A stretch of DNA of 64,000 bases from Harmonia axyridis. Lineage: Eukaryota > Arthropoda > Insecta > Coleoptera > Coccinellidae. The notes under the pieces are model-generated. The model saw only the letters and a list, made by a program, of their open reading frames with translations, was not told where the DNA came from and ran no database searches. Below, one piece after another: positions 58,501 to 62,459 of the stretch. A program made the position numbers and the translations under genes. Each line of letters starts with the position of its first letter. The stretch's first letter is position 1. The stretch covers positions 15,378,501 through 15,442,500 of the forward strand of contig NC_059504.1 of NCBI RefSeq assembly GCF_914767665.1, given 5' to 3'.

Positions 58501-61500
58501 AACGAATCCTCTGCGAATGGTAAGAACTGATTTTAAGTATGAATATACAGCTCGGTTCGCTGCTCTCTGGTTCTTCTATTAAGAGCTGGACCTGGAAGAT
58601 CTGTTATTTTCACCTCCGGTTGAGTAGATTTAACTGACAGCGTGAACTTGGTCACCAGTTGCCCGCTGTCAGAATTGCCGAAGATACCCGACTGCGTGGT
58701 TTTACTGGCATGCATCGAATAAATGATTATTTAGAATAATTTTTTTGAGGGTGAAAAAATCGACATGTATTTTAACACCATGCATAATTCGAAAAAAATC
58801 ATTATATCTAACATTGGCAACCAATGCGCCAAACTCAAAGTAAAATACTATGGTGGAATCTGCCAGTGATGGATTAGTCAAAATGTTCCTTTAGAACTTT
58901 AATACTGCAAGATCCAAAAAGTATTTAGATCTCAGATTTAGAACATGCTCCATCTCCTCTTTGGATTTTTTCATGGCGTTGTTGTCTCAGAAAGCACCTA
59001 GTGAGAATATGCTTATCAGAGACTGGCGAGTCCAGATTCTGTAGGGATGAACTCCTGATTCCAAGGTGCCATAATACAGAATTATTGCCAGCCAACGCAA
59101 AAAATGCTTAAGACTAAAAAGTTGAAGAAGTGAGGATGTAACTTCCTTGAAGCCATCCCAGATACTAGAGTTGGTTTGATTGTTTTTTTCATTGTTCTTT
59201 CTATGTTTTTTCTTGGAAAAAATATCTGTTTATTTTCAGAATGCACACATGGCGGTTATAGAGTCCGTTATGACACTTTACGCGAAAGAGGTGGTCACCC
59301 CGGACAGGGTCCTTGGGGCAGTTCAACGTTTCTGTCACGAGAGGAACACACCTTCAGCCACTCCCGAAAACTACGAGCAGGGTCTTGTCATGTGGATTTC
59401 GCACGCGTGCGAAGCGCTCAAACGGAAGATCGAGCAGGACCTTGGCTCTGGTGCCACCAACGGAGGAGACGTAAGTGTTATATCGTTCTGTTCTTTTCAA
59501 CCGATCTTCTCCAATCTAAATCTTGGTGGTGATGGTTACTAAAATCGGGTGGGTCAAAGTTTGCTTTCAAAAATGCATTAAAACGTTGTAAGTTGTTTTT
59601 TGTGTAGAGTAAACATTGGATTTGATCTCGCAATGGTTGCGTACAATTTTTTTGATTAATATTCAGAAAGTCATGGCCAATTCACAGGTTGGTCCACATG
59701 AAAGAGCCCAACCGGATGTATAAATTTTTCGGTAAACGTTGAAACAGGTCAGTTAGAAGCTTTTTTATTGTAATTGAAACTTGAAAATTGTAGTTTGAAA
59801 TTTCGGGCTTTTCACCTGTGTTCTAGAAGGTTTTTCACTTGGCGTTTCGCTCTATACTGCGGTTAACATCTTCAGAGGTTCCTAGGTCGTAGATTGGAAC
59901 TGGACGATGAACTTTTCTGATATGAATGATCATGATGACGGTTCTCTCCAGATGCGGTTTTTATACCCTCTTCACCGGAGGAGGCGGAGCTATAGGATTC
60001 ATCCTCTCCTCTACTGAGAGATCTATTGCTGTTAACCAGCCGCTGTGAACTAGTGATGTTTCTCCTCTTTTGTTGATGTTTTTCGAATTAACGGACTAGA
60101 CTACGACTAAGAAGCCGTAAATTTTCCTATTCTGTGAAAAAGTATTCAATATTTTTTTCTCAAATCCTATAATACAATAGAACTTAATCAGTACCAAGGA
60201 GCCAAATTTGATTTTAGCAAATTCATAAATAAAATTGTTATACTTCTCAATTTGTAACTATAAGATGTTTGTCACCAAATGAAAATTCTACTGTGTTGGT
60301 GTTTTCCGGAAAAATCATACTTTATTTGGGTCATCTTTCAAAACTAGCTGAATATGCTGGGAAATGTGTCAGAAAATTAGGAAAATTTGAATGCCTTATG
60401 TGCAAAGTCTTTCTCTATACGTGACACCAGAATGTGTATAGTTTAAGGGATTTTTTCAATAGCGTTTTTGAAAGCAAATTTTTATACGGCCCATCCTGTA
60501 TTTCATATTTTATTTTGTTAACTTCAGATCCAAGAAGAACCTCCGGAAGCACAAGCAGGCACCTCTATATTTTCGAGGATTATTCCTAAGTCCCTTTCTT
60601 TTCTTTCGTTTTTCGACAAGGTATTCCGTCTGCTTGCTTGCGTCACAAATCAGTGCGCTAAATCTCGTTTATGGAACTTTGATTCGATTTTCAGCTCGAG
60701 GTCGGCTTTGTCATCGGAAAAGCACTCTATTTACTTTTTTTTAACTTATGTTGGTATAGATAGTCATTATTTTTGATTTGAAGGTTTTAATTCTCATAAT
60801 AATCGGTATTACATGTTTGAATATTCTCATTTATTTTCTTCAGAACGTCTCTTTTATTTAATGCACGTAAATTGAAAAGAATGGGTCTTTAATTACAATG
60901 AAATGTAAAATACGATGGTTTCTCCATATTTTAAGGCCCATTCTTTTCACCTCCGGTTCTATGTGTAACTGACAGAGTGAACATAGCTGCTAGCTGGTTC
61001 ATGCCCAACCTTTTTGACTGCAAATTCGAATTAACGTTCCTTCCACAAGGAAAAATGCAGTTTTAGTTATTGGGGATAAAACGTTCCAAATATTGAAAAG
61101 TTTTTTTTATGAGTAATAAGTAGTAAATAACTTTTTCAGCCAGAAGTGTTAAATTTTGGTGAAGTGTTCTTCACCACATTGCGAAAATTTTCTTTAGCTA
61201 AAACTGCAATTTTCCCGGTCATCATCAGCAATAACCTCCATAGCTTTGACGAGTTTTTGCGATACTAACAAATCAAAATTTCGAAGAGATGAACAGCATG
61301 AGATTAATTGAAACTTATTGACGGAAGTTAAGTGACGAGCTTTCAACGTCAATATCTACTGTATTTTATGCCTATTAACCTTTTTTCATCCGCCATATCA
61401 TATGGATTTAATGTATTTCTATTTTTATCCGATATCATCTTTTAACTATGCACTGACATGGATTTCTCATTAATATGGGACGCAAAACTTTGCGCATAAA

Positions 61501-62459
61501 ACCTTGACTTCGAATGATGTGGATTGTATATTTACATCTTGGTTGCGTCAATTCTAACTGAAGCGAATCCTAAAGTAGCGTTTTAGCAATTGATTCTTAA
61601 GGGTTTTTCAATGATTATGATACAATAAAAAATATTCAGTGGGACAATTTTTTTTTCGAAAGTTCATATTCCATTTTCTTCAAAGAAATATGGACAAATC
61701 AATCCACCAGCATGATGCATATCAGATAGTGACTAATTCTCCCTGTTGTTGTTTGAGAAAGATGTTGAAATATCATAACCTTCTAAACACAAACGACATA
61801 AGGAATGTCAAAAAATAATTCATAGTATTGCCGTTATAATCATTTTAAATTGTTTCATTTCTATTGGAAAGGACCTGTATGAAATTATGTAGTAGGATGC
61901 ATTGCCAGCTGATAACCTTTCTTAATATTACACAGTATATCATTCATTCAATTTAAATTCAAAATGAAGTTTATAATTCTTGAACAACACTATCTGCAAC
62001 GTTAATAATAAACATTTTAAGCATTTCTTTTTGGGTTTAGGATCATTCAGATTCTCTGTTACATTTAAAACAAATATATATTTTATTAAAACAATTGAGC
62101 TGAATAACGCTGAATGCTCCGCATGGTGAGTTGATTTTAACACTAAAAACAGCTAGAACTGCAAATTGTCATTAACCACTCCCATTACCTAAGTTTTTAT
62201 TACCGCAGGGTGACAGATTGAGACCGCCGAATTTTCCGCCAATCAGAGAACTGAAAGACTTATGCGACGGCGTCGGATTGGCCGCCCTAGTGTCCTATTA
62301 CTGTCCAGACGAGCTGCCCTGGTCGGAGCTCAAAGTGTCCTACGTGCCCACGGTCCATGAGAGCCTGCACAACGTCAACCTCCTGCAGAATTTCTGCAAC
62401 AGGTGTCTACCTTGTCCTATATTTCACCTTAGTCCAGAAGATATCACATACATGAGAGA
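16495..62459 (+). CDS. Patronin: Patronin/CAMSAP, 5' part (continues beyond the window)
   Basis: A microtubule minus-end-binding protein that stabilises non-centrosomal arrays. Exons in the window are 16495-16548, 57514-57609, 58307-58519, 59240-59470, 60528-60620 (possible cassette) and 62209-62459; all but the last end in phase 0. Hallmarks: KQRAAVKWLLSKAF, NLKEPFYRNHE, SDPNYHNLNHGAILQTLSRK, ETILIQTNPLRM, NAHMAVIESVMTLYAKEV, then the CAMSAP CH-domain block IRELKDLCDGVGLAALVSYY and LSPEDITYMRE. Fly Patronin has RQARQRASVKWLLSKAF at the equivalent junction, which supports joining TTRQ of the first exon to GKQRAAV. The coiled-coil and CKK parts are not in this window. Intron 1 is about 41 kb and full of transposons. 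Confidence 0.9.
16549..18369. other. Patronin intron 1, first part
   Basis: AT-rich intron sequence with no transposase motif, long open frame or clear repeat that I can support. Confidence 0.5.
18370..19440. repeat. Three diverged direct repeats, about 300-480 bp each
   Basis: Three successive blocks (about 18370-18860, 18866-19150 and 19155-19440) share the ordered motifs CCCAAAA-CGTTTTCT, GTCGTTCGAT, TCGTATTTGGTGCATT-type, GTCAGGTCGAATCGACAG and, in blocks 1 and 3, GACGAATCTAGTT plus TTTAAAGTTTTAACGGA-type endings. The open frame at 18510-18866 follows the repeat rather than a protein family. They lie just upstream of the alternative Patronin first exon. Confidence 0.75.
19441..19893 (+). 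promoter_or_regulatory. CG-rich island, candidate proximal Patronin promoter and 5' UTR
   Basis: Base composition shifts from AT-rich to visibly CG-rich (TCGTCGGCGGC, CATCGCGCGCCC, GATCGCGTTGCC) and ends at a strong start context, GTTGCCATGG. Long T runs and transposons are absent. I infer a promoter and 5' UTR from composition and position only. Confidence 0.5.
19894..20004 (+). CDS. Patronin: Candidate alternative first coding exon of Patronin (37 codons)
   Basis: ATG in a GCCATGG context opens 37 codons (MVVTVTSVSTFSEYRSGG, then NRQDSQDNIGSVSLVTYG) ending exactly at a strong donor, GTGAGTGG, in phase 0. The exon at 57514 begins in phase 0, so splicing would keep frame. An in-frame TAG at 19855-19857 precedes the ATG with no other start between. 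The Ser/Thr-rich composition and codon choice look coding. I do not recall this N-terminus from a database; it could belong to another transcript, but no other + strand exon set was found before 57.5 kb. Confidence 0.6.
20165..20920. mobile_element. MITE family A copy 3 (Patronin intron 1)
   Basis: Starts TACAGAGTGTTGCTAAATTG and ends with the inverted GGGACACTCTGCA. Inside are the family blocks CCTATAAACATGGGTCGAG and, inverted, GGGCCCATGTTTGTGGGAC. No coding capacity. Confidence 0.75.
20921..22059. other. Patronin intron 1, no recognised feature
   Basis: AT-rich. An antisense open frame at 21719-21973 has no family motif and overlaps repeat-like GGGTGTACCAAAAAAATG sequence. Nothing here is supportable as a gene. 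Confidence 0.5.
22060..22600. repeat. Foldback MITE, about 540 bp
   Basis: The left half (GGAGAGTCTATGGAAAAACC, then GATAATCATTGG and TGTTCAAAATGAGAC) is mirrored as inverted sequence in the right half (GGTTTTTCCAAAGACCCTC, CCAATGATTATC, GTCTCATTTTGAACA), giving arms of over 150 bp around an AT-rich centre near 22330. Non-coding. Confidence 0.8.
22651..23010. mobile_element. MITE family C copy 1
   Basis: Begins CCTCAGAGTAATAAATATAG and shares with 44681-45270 and 45923-46196 the blocks CAACATGAACTATCA, TTTGACATGAAGC, GCGAGTTTCTCCAC, TTCTTATGTCCCA and CTCAAAATATATTGA. Frames of about 60 aa inside are parts of the repeat, not genes. Confidence 0.7.
23011..23699. other. Patronin intron 1, no recognised feature
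   Basis: No exon, repeat or RNA gene recognised. An ACACCCTGTATG motif at 23061 is a stray end of an old ACAGGGTGT-type element. Confidence 0.45.
23700..24090 (+). pseudogene. Internally deleted relic of the MERYTLQQR transposase family
   Basis: Starts with the family terminus AGGGTTTTCCAATAGGAG and the leader TCATCTTTTGACATTTGACA, then jumps to the catalytic part: DVYFQRDGANCLISNETI (family: WFQQDGATCHTSNETI) and decayed NWPP/LTSLDFFLW traces. Multiple stops. Confidence 0.7.
24091..25476. other. Patronin intron 1, no recognised feature
   Basis: About 1.4 kb AT-rich. I looked at a tRNA-like string near 25305 and rejected it. No coding signal. Confidence 0.45.
25486..28706. mobile_element. 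Foldback transposon with 9-bp target duplication and internal 144-bp satellite
   Basis: The element starts ACCGGCGTGAACTTGGCAGC and ends with its exact inverse, flanked by TTAATGTCC at 25477-25485 and again at 28707-28715. Unique inverted arms of about 270 bp (25486-25757 and 28435-28706) translate identically over 71 codons, so they are nearly identical. Between them lies a tandem satellite, 17 direct then 2 inverted units. A 9-bp duplication with long tandem-bearing inverted repeats recalls Drosophila FB or Mutator-like foldback elements. No transposase inside, so non-autonomous. Confidence 0.9.
25758..28434. repeat. 144-bp tandem satellite, 17 direct plus 2 inverted units
   Basis: The anchor GCAGGCCGTCTAA recurs from 25831 to 28135 at exact multiples of 144 bp, with no net indels. 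Units then switch strand at about 28178, with inverted anchors near 28210 and 28354. Two unit types, AATTGATCATGTT and AAATGACCCTGTT, mostly alternate. A variant with TAAATGGTAG occurs at 26551 and 27127, exactly four units (576 bp) apart, showing a higher-order duplication. Confidence 0.95.
28794..29575. mobile_element. Palindromic foldback MITE, about 780 bp
   Basis: Begins TACAGGGTGTCCCGGGAAGA and ends with the inverse (TTCCCGGGACTCCCTGTA). The inner blocks TTCGTTTGTCGCATTCTTCC, CACCCTGTATATCCC, AATTATTCGGTCGATTAG and GAAATATTGAAGG also occur in both orientations, so most of it is self-complementary. An inner CATACAGGGTGATCAATA near 29177 suggests a nested copy. Confidence 0.85.
29826..30520. 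mobile_element. Foldback MITE family B, intact copy
   Basis: Termini are TACAGGGTGTTGGTGAATAA and the inverse of TACAAAGTGTTAGTGAAT. The inner arms hold GTCACTGAGATATTTC, TTCAATTTGTGACAAA and TCGTATGGGGCGC against inverted ATATCTCACATTGG, AAATTGAATGAG and CCCATACGG. Same family as the repeats at 5515-6658 and around the CACTA-like element. Confidence 0.8.
30810..31000. promoter_or_regulatory. Isolated CG-rich island in Patronin intron 1
   Basis: A 190-bp patch rich in CG dinucleotides (TTTCGCGTCGAGACGCC, GACGCCGCGACGTCG, GGTCGTTGCGACGCC) with internal palindromes, sharply distinct from its flanks. No exon with a usable start and donor was found. Candidate enhancer, promoter or remnant of another insertion. 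Confidence 0.4.
31001..31479. other. Patronin intron 1, unrecognised ORF
   Basis: An open frame at 30990-31340 (116 codons) shares LNRICSFEI with the short frame at 3782, which suggests a common repeat rather than a gene. No domain recognised. Confidence 0.4.
31480..32095 (-). pseudogene. Relic of the MERYTLQQR transposase family, central and C-terminal parts
   Basis: Reading the minus strand with frame changes: FHLGGYVNKQNCRIWGSE-like, HPQKVTVWFAIWSGGVFGPYFF, MITDFLAKN, then a decayed WFQQDGA-CHTT and ISRFGNVNWPQRTCDLS. These blocks in this order are the catalytic core of the family. Several stops; inactive. Confidence 0.75.
32096..34809. other. Patronin intron 1, no recognised gene
   Basis: About 2.7 kb. 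Open frames at 32257-32568 (-), 32403-32729 (+) and 33385-33681 (+) overlap each other, are short and lack motifs. One strong hairpin is listed separately at 33486-33552. Confidence 0.45.
33486..33552. repeat. Hairpin with arms of about 30 bp
   Basis: The left arm (ATTCCAACACTCATGCG, TTCGAAAACTCG) is inverted at the right (CGAGTTTTCGAA-like, CGCATTCGTGTTGGAAT) around CTTCGTCGC. Probably a tiny MITE or the joined ends of one. Confidence 0.7.
34810..35148. mobile_element. MITE derived from the TTTTCCAAT family (family D)
   Basis: The left end (GTTTTCCAATAAGAATGATA, then CACTGTGCATTATTTTTTGA and CATTTCTTATGTCATT) and the inverted right end (GTTTTCCAATGAGAATAATT, CACTGTGCATTGTTTTTTGA) match over about 100 bp. 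Single-ended copies sit at 61755-61872 and 62765-62880. The terminus resembles that of the MERYTLQQR family, so it may be mobilised by it. Confidence 0.8.
35149..35678. other. Patronin intron 1, no recognised feature
   Basis: AT-rich spacer between a MITE and a deleted mariner. Nothing supportable. Confidence 0.45.
35679..36231 (-). mobile_element. Internally deleted mariner (family M1) with C-terminal transposase piece
   Basis: Ends are TACATAGGCGTACAACTTTG and the inverse of GAAGCAAAGTTGTACACC. The open minus-strand frame 36168-35743 reads ETITGDRYRTQLMRF, VILQHDNARPNVAKVVKKYLE, DYQLF, HFRFYEEVKNWIDSW and LPERWKKVVASDGQYFEL. The second catalytic D is in QHDNARP. The DNA-binding half and first D are deleted, as is part of the PHPPYSPD block. 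Confidence 0.85.
36232..36540. mobile_element. MITE family A copy 4, right half only
   Basis: Matches the second half of the copy at 1163-1850 (AAGATTCAGTTAGTAAG, then TTTGGTATTTATTCACC, CAGGTCCATGTTTATAGGAC) and ends TTTGTACCTCCAATGTAGGA. The left half is missing where the deleted mariner abuts. Confidence 0.65.
36541..37263. other. Patronin intron 1, no recognised feature
   Basis: An open frame at 36614-36817 shows no family motif and lacks a convincing splice context. Otherwise featureless. Confidence 0.45.
37264..37885. repeat. Nested palindrome cluster built on ATCGATTGATA
   Basis: An inverted repeat spans 37264-37518 (AACTTCGATCCTTATAAAGG and TTTCATTTTTATATT blocks inverted around the centre). 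From 37519 to 37885, CGTATCAATCGATAATAAAT, its inverse TTTATTATCGATTGATA and CACCATAGTTACTATGG alternate in several orientations. Non-coding, with strong cruciform potential. Confidence 0.85.
37886..38559. other. Patronin intron 1, no recognised feature
   Basis: Somewhat more CG-rich near 38000-38150, but the open frame at 37962-38162 has no domain. A GGCGCGCC site at 38412 has no evident meaning. Confidence 0.4.
38560..39040 (-). pseudogene. Mariner transposase relic (family M2)
   Basis: Minus-strand reading with frame shifts gives KLDIWVPHVLT, LMDLISICES, NHFLSRW, then SLKLAIEQKRPALVNRREIV, LHQDDDRKHTFLMTCQKLQ. Compared with the family (HQDNARPHTSLMTRQKL) the motif is degraded (DDDRKH). 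Several stops. Confidence 0.7.
39042..39422 (+). pseudogene. Mariner C-terminal relic (family M1) with right terminus
   Basis: Reads GNVEMKVLPYPLYSLDVAAS, DYPLFRSMAYGLADQHFWSY, KEIKIGSIRGSLQKM, then the terminus ACTGCGGAAGCAAAGTTGTACGCCTATGTA. The left half is lost; it abuts the M2 relic in the opposite orientation. Confidence 0.8.
39423..39999. other. Patronin intron 1, no recognised feature
   Basis: AT-rich spacer without recognisable coding or repeat structure. Confidence 0.45.
40000..40345 (+). pseudogene. Internally deleted relic of the MERYTLQQR transposase family
   Basis: The leader CTGTCACTTTTTGAAGCTGC and CATCTTTCAACATTTGACAA precede a decayed MERYT start (ATGGAATAATACATGGTTCA). 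The AAACTTTTGGAAAAATTTGA segment is followed directly by GATCACCATTGGCCACCGAG, the WPP catalytic region, so the middle is deleted. Confidence 0.7.
40352..41605 (+). mobile_element. Full-length but dead mariner (family M1)
   Basis: Termini are GTACAACTTTGCTTCCGCC and the inverse of GGCGGAAGCAAAGTTGCACGC. From 40584 the transposase can be followed across frames: VETHRMLSNTYCEAA, CREWFQRFK, VTQQAIPKRLKVVGKEMIQK, WVPYELKPRDVERHLFVCEQ, IMTGAEKWVHYDNPKRRKS, ETITGDRCRTQLMRLSRALK, HAPYSPDV, LADQPFRSYEELKNLIDS, PERWKKVVVSDGQYFES. At least four breaks. Confidence 0.88.
41606..42120. other. Patronin intron 1, no recognised feature
   Basis: Several CG-containing stretches (41755-41780) but no open frame with domain content. 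Confidence 0.4.
42121..43760 (-). mobile_element. Near full-length relic of the MERYTLQQR transposon family
   Basis: The terminus AGGGTTTTCCAATAAGAAGT is at the left; the right side has the leader GTGACAGCTACCTAGACAGC. On the minus strand, MERYTMRF starts near 43675, with later blocks ending in LHNRFKAL near 42780. Catalytic traces read LWPEFEYIVVDDIYS-QDGA and, after a frame change, CVIARRGA. Many stops. Largest surviving copy of the family here. Confidence 0.75.
43761..44680. other. Patronin intron 1, no recognised feature
   Basis: AT-rich with no supportable gene. An antisense frame at 44487-44711 runs into the adjacent MITE. Confidence 0.45.
44681..45270. mobile_element. MITE family C copy 2, both ends present
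   Basis: The left end (CAGTAATAAACATAGATAG, GAGGGAG) and the inverted right end (GAGTAATAAACATGGATAG, GAGGGAG) pair over about 30 bp. Between them are the family blocks CAACATGAACTATCAAATTT and CACTTCTTATGTCCCATAC. No transposase. Confidence 0.75.
45271..45922. other. Patronin intron 1, short duplicated motif
   Basis: CATATTGTGACTGGCCCGTTG followed by AAATACAGAATTTCAC near 45753 is repeated as CATATTGTGACTGACCCGTAG near 45871. Otherwise no recognised feature. Confidence 0.5.
45923..46196. mobile_element. MITE family C copy 3, internal fragment
   Basis: Matches 44755-45010 closely (TTTGACATGAAGCGCGCGG, TTCTTATGTCCCATAG, CTTGGATTTCAGCAGGTAGA) but lacks both termini. It is joined directly to a mariner tail at 46197. 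Confidence 0.7.
46197..46480 (+). pseudogene. Mariner C-terminal relic (family M3)
   Basis: Reads DHPGYSPDLAPNEYWLKR, FGSNEKAFAKVEAYYGSKDE and, after a stop, EKGIEKLN, then a shifted TNKV ending, like the tail of irritans-group mariners (SPDLAPSDFFLF, AYFEAKD). Only the last catalytic D block is present. Confidence 0.75.
46481..47319. other. Unrecognised ORF region, 46535-46915 (-)
   Basis: A 126-codon minus-strand frame (MSSNGIPIGLPDSIYEVTNA start) occupies a patch richer in CG than its surroundings. I do not recognise the product; it has five to six cysteines but no known motif, no evident splice partner and a competing + frame at 46796-46984. It could be a small gene, an old exon or chance. 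Confidence 0.3.
47320..47720 (-). pseudogene. Tc1-type transposase C-terminal relic
   Basis: Minus strand reads [20 protein letters not shown] then FEDNQVN, close to the Tc1 [12 protein letters not shown] block. It continues RLDVSGTLLSLPHPLQTIPA, equivalent to the GRR-PPQT tail. The SPIEH block is deleted. Overlapping + frames are shadows. Confidence 0.65.
47721..48734. other. Patronin intron 1, unrecognised sequence with overlapping ORFs
   Basis: Frames at 48032-48376 (-) and 48081-48314 (+) overlap antisense over a CG-containing patch (48120-48330). Neither shows a domain. TATATACGGACGCA is repeated at 47848 and 47873. Confidence 0.35.
48735..48790 (-). mobile_element. LTR-retrotransposon primer-binding-site-like motif and LTR edge
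   Basis: On the minus strand the text reads GTTACACATAATTTTGGCGC then CCAACGTGGGGCC. TGGCGCCCAACGTGGGG is the type of primer-binding site found just after the 5' LTR in many insect Gypsy-like elements, and the preceding ACA is a plausible LTR end. I found no gag or pol nearby, so at most a truncated or solo remnant survives (LTR toward higher coordinates). Confidence 0.5.
48791..50544. other. Patronin intron 1, CG-richer patch at 50060-50480
   Basis: Mostly AT-rich. At 50066-50392 a 108-codon frame (MSPMEKSNSANFDKAYDRPS start, Arg/Ser-rich end) lies in a CG-richer patch followed by a GCTGGTGAGAG donor-like site near 50428. It could be an alternative 5' exon, but the frame runs to a stop before that donor. 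GCGGTTGCGGTTGACCGCA near 50464 forms a small palindrome. Confidence 0.35.
50545..51080 (-). pseudogene. Mariner transposase relic (family M2)
   Basis: Minus strand gives ENGGQAWIDGQKGFAICSE in one frame, then STVTYPPYGTTVNLELYCQQ, LDRLKDNARQHTLIVRSQKL, RKLGWEVLIHPLYNADLAPS, DYHLFLSVANNFAGGKF and RLSQFFADRD. The second catalytic block is damaged by a deletion (LKDNARQH). Clear mauritiana-like mariner, inactive. Confidence 0.82.
51081..51260. other. Spacer
   Basis: Short AT-rich spacer between two transposase relics; nothing recognised. Confidence 0.4.
51261..51720 (+). pseudogene. Relic of the MERYTLQQR transposase family, central part
   Basis: Reads FEETGSITVVLRSIYH, then NCPIWDSENPHVTDKRPLHL, QKITVWYAIWFGGVIGPYLF and ENESVTQTVNSHC plus stop. 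The IWGSENPH-VTVWCA-GGVIGPYFFE order is diagnostic of the family. N-terminal and final catalytic parts are missing. Confidence 0.8.
51721..52449. other. Patronin intron 1, no recognised gene
   Basis: A 91-codon minus frame at 51955-52230 lies in a CG-containing patch (51960-52210) without a recognisable domain. Otherwise AT-rich intron. Confidence 0.4.
52450..53020 (+). pseudogene. Second Tc1/mariner-related transposase relic, heavily decayed
   Basis: Starts at an ACAGGGTGTTCTACAAGCTC terminus. Near 52937-52995 the text reads as KPWPPRSPDLNLLGF, stop, then LWATYEA, matching WPPRSPDLNPLDFFLWGYL of insect transposases. Most of the rest is unreadable. Confidence 0.55.
53031..54291 (-). mobile_element. 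Mariner (family M1), almost complete but missing its 3' terminus
   Basis: The 5' terminus is at 54291-54250 (inverse of CGCGGAAACAAAGTTGTGC). Two long minus frames cover most of the transposase. 54013-53654 has FNASRTVIFDVKDQHGGERR, EEIAGSLGMMQQAISKRLKV and PRDVERRLFACEQLLARL. 53476-53108 has [37 protein letters not shown] and LADQHFRSYEEVKNWIDSW. The right side loses homology at about 53031 before the expected terminus. The first catalytic block (TGDKKWI-like) is broken by a stop. Confidence 0.88.
54292..54904. other. Patronin intron 1, no recognised feature
   Basis: Short antisense frames at 54654-54985 overlap one another and have no motif. AT-rich spacer. Confidence 0.45.
54905..55175 (+). 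pseudogene. Relic of the MERYTLQQR transposase family, C-terminal part
   Basis: Reads MMWMTLVFNKTALHAIQEKF, PGHVISRRSHHYWPPRSSEL, TLTEFFLWGHVNDKVYINSP, then QSIQGLKDGIRKVIKDI and stop. The family has QQDGATCHT-REKFPGRVISR-WPPRSCDLTPLDFFLWG-VKD-VY; QDGA is mutated to NKTA and the final D of TPLD to E. Confidence 0.8.
55176..56289. other. Patronin intron 1, no recognised gene
   Basis: AT-rich. TACAGGGTGTTATGTAATTA at 56208 followed by GATTCCTCAGATATTTATAA marks a truncated family A MITE end. Confidence 0.5.
56290..57010 (-). pseudogene. Relic of the MERYTLQQR transposase family with a small MITE inside
   Basis: The left part resembles 42200-42320 (TTTGTTTCATTGCAAAAAGG, then GGTATGCCATTAATGATTGA). 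Minus-strand fragments include a CFSWLYYF-like region and an N-terminal ATGGAACATTACACAC start near 56835. The leader AACAGCTTCAAAAGTGACAG closes it at 57010. Many stops. Confidence 0.65.
56846..56964. mobile_element. Short MITE, about 120 bp, nested in the transposase relic
   Basis: AGCATATTCGACTGGCGGCA and CGAATTAATTCGAG at the left are inverted as GCATTGGTGCAGCCAGTCGA and ATACGCTAATAG at the right. It interrupts the start region of the surrounding relic just upstream of its ATG. Confidence 0.8.
57011..57513. other. End of Patronin intron 1
   Basis: Ordinary intron sequence finishing with a strong polypyrimidine tract (57495-57510) before the acceptor CAG. No other feature. Confidence 0.5.
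57514..57609 (+). CDS. Patronin: Patronin exon 2
   Basis: Acceptor TTTCTTTTTTCAG, donor GTGAGT; 32 codons, phase 0 on both sides. It reads GKQRAAVKWLLSKAF, then NNKVPENLKEPFYRNHE, nearly the same as the fly and vertebrate CAMSAP N-terminal block. Confidence 0.93.
57888..57955. repeat. MITE family C fragment in Patronin intron 2
   Basis: CATATGTCATTTTCAGTAAG, then CCCCAACATGAACTATAAAA and TTTGACATGAA match 44709-44770 almost base for base. The rest of intron 2 has no recognised feature. Confidence 0.7.
58307..58519 (+). CDS. Patronin: Patronin exon 3
   Basis: Acceptor CTTCTTTTCAG, donor GTAAGA, 71 codons, phase 0. It reads DKECLKPQIMGGLANAELYC, SDPNYHNLNHGAILQTLSRK, then TETILIQTNPLRM, matching the conserved CAMSAP segment ahead of the CH domain. 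Visibly higher GC than its surroundings. Confidence 0.95.
58520..59239. other. Patronin intron 3
   Basis: No recognised element except a short motif TTTTCACCTCCGGTT with a TAACTGACAG-GTGAAC continuation near 58604 that recurs at 60946 in a later intron. Confidence 0.5.
59240..59470 (+). CDS. Patronin: Patronin exon 4
   Basis: Acceptor GTTTATTTTCAG, donor GTAAGT, 77 codons, phase 0. It reads NAHMAVIESVMTLYAKEVVT, PDRVLGAVQRF, then YEQGLVMWISHACEALKRKI and EQDLGSGATNGGD. It corresponds to NAHMSVIESLM-LYAKE and WISH-C-ALKK of other CAMSAPs. Confidence 0.95.
59471..60527. other. Patronin intron 4
   Basis: About 1 kb without recognised coding or repeat features. A small palindromic stretch near 59985-60010 was not followed further. 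Confidence 0.45.
60528..60620 (+). CDS. Patronin: Probable cassette exon of Patronin (31 codons)
   Basis: Acceptor TTAACTTCAG ends at 60527; donor GTATTC begins at 60621. It is 93 bases, open throughout and phase 0 on both sides, so it can be included or skipped without frame change. It reads IQEEPPEAQAGTSIFSRIIP then KSLSFLSFFDK, between exon 4 (ending NGGD) and exon 6 (starting GDRLRPP). I do not recall it as part of the conserved core, so it is likely optional. The donor is weaker than the others. Confidence 0.6.
60621..62208. other. Patronin intron 5 (one MITE fragment)
   Basis: A family D MITE end lies at 61755-61872 (AACACAAACGACATAAGGAA, then TGTCAAAAAATAATTCATAG). The TTTTCACCTCCGGTT motif shared with intron 3 is at 60946. 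Nothing else recognised. Confidence 0.55.
62209..62459 (+). CDS. Patronin: Patronin exon 6: CAMSAP CH domain
   Basis: Acceptor TTATTACCGCAG, donor GTAAGT at 62460, phase 2 exit. It reads GDRLRPPNFPPIRELKDLCD, GVGLAALVSYYCPDELPWSE, LHNVNLLQNFCN, then FHLSPEDITYMRE-type end. DLCDG, SYYCP, LPW and SPED-TYMR are CAMSAP_CH hallmarks. The domain's last helices must lie in the next exon beyond the window. Confidence 0.95.

Noticed and set aside
58286..58501. Antisense ORF (71 codons) and alternative + frame over Patronin exon 3
   Set aside because: They overlap a conserved Patronin exon whose own frame is unmistakable. These are shadow frames.
59176..59532. Alternative 118-codon frame over Patronin exon 4
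   Set aside because: The neighbouring frame starting NAHMAVIES is the conserved Patronin reading. This one is an overlapping shadow.
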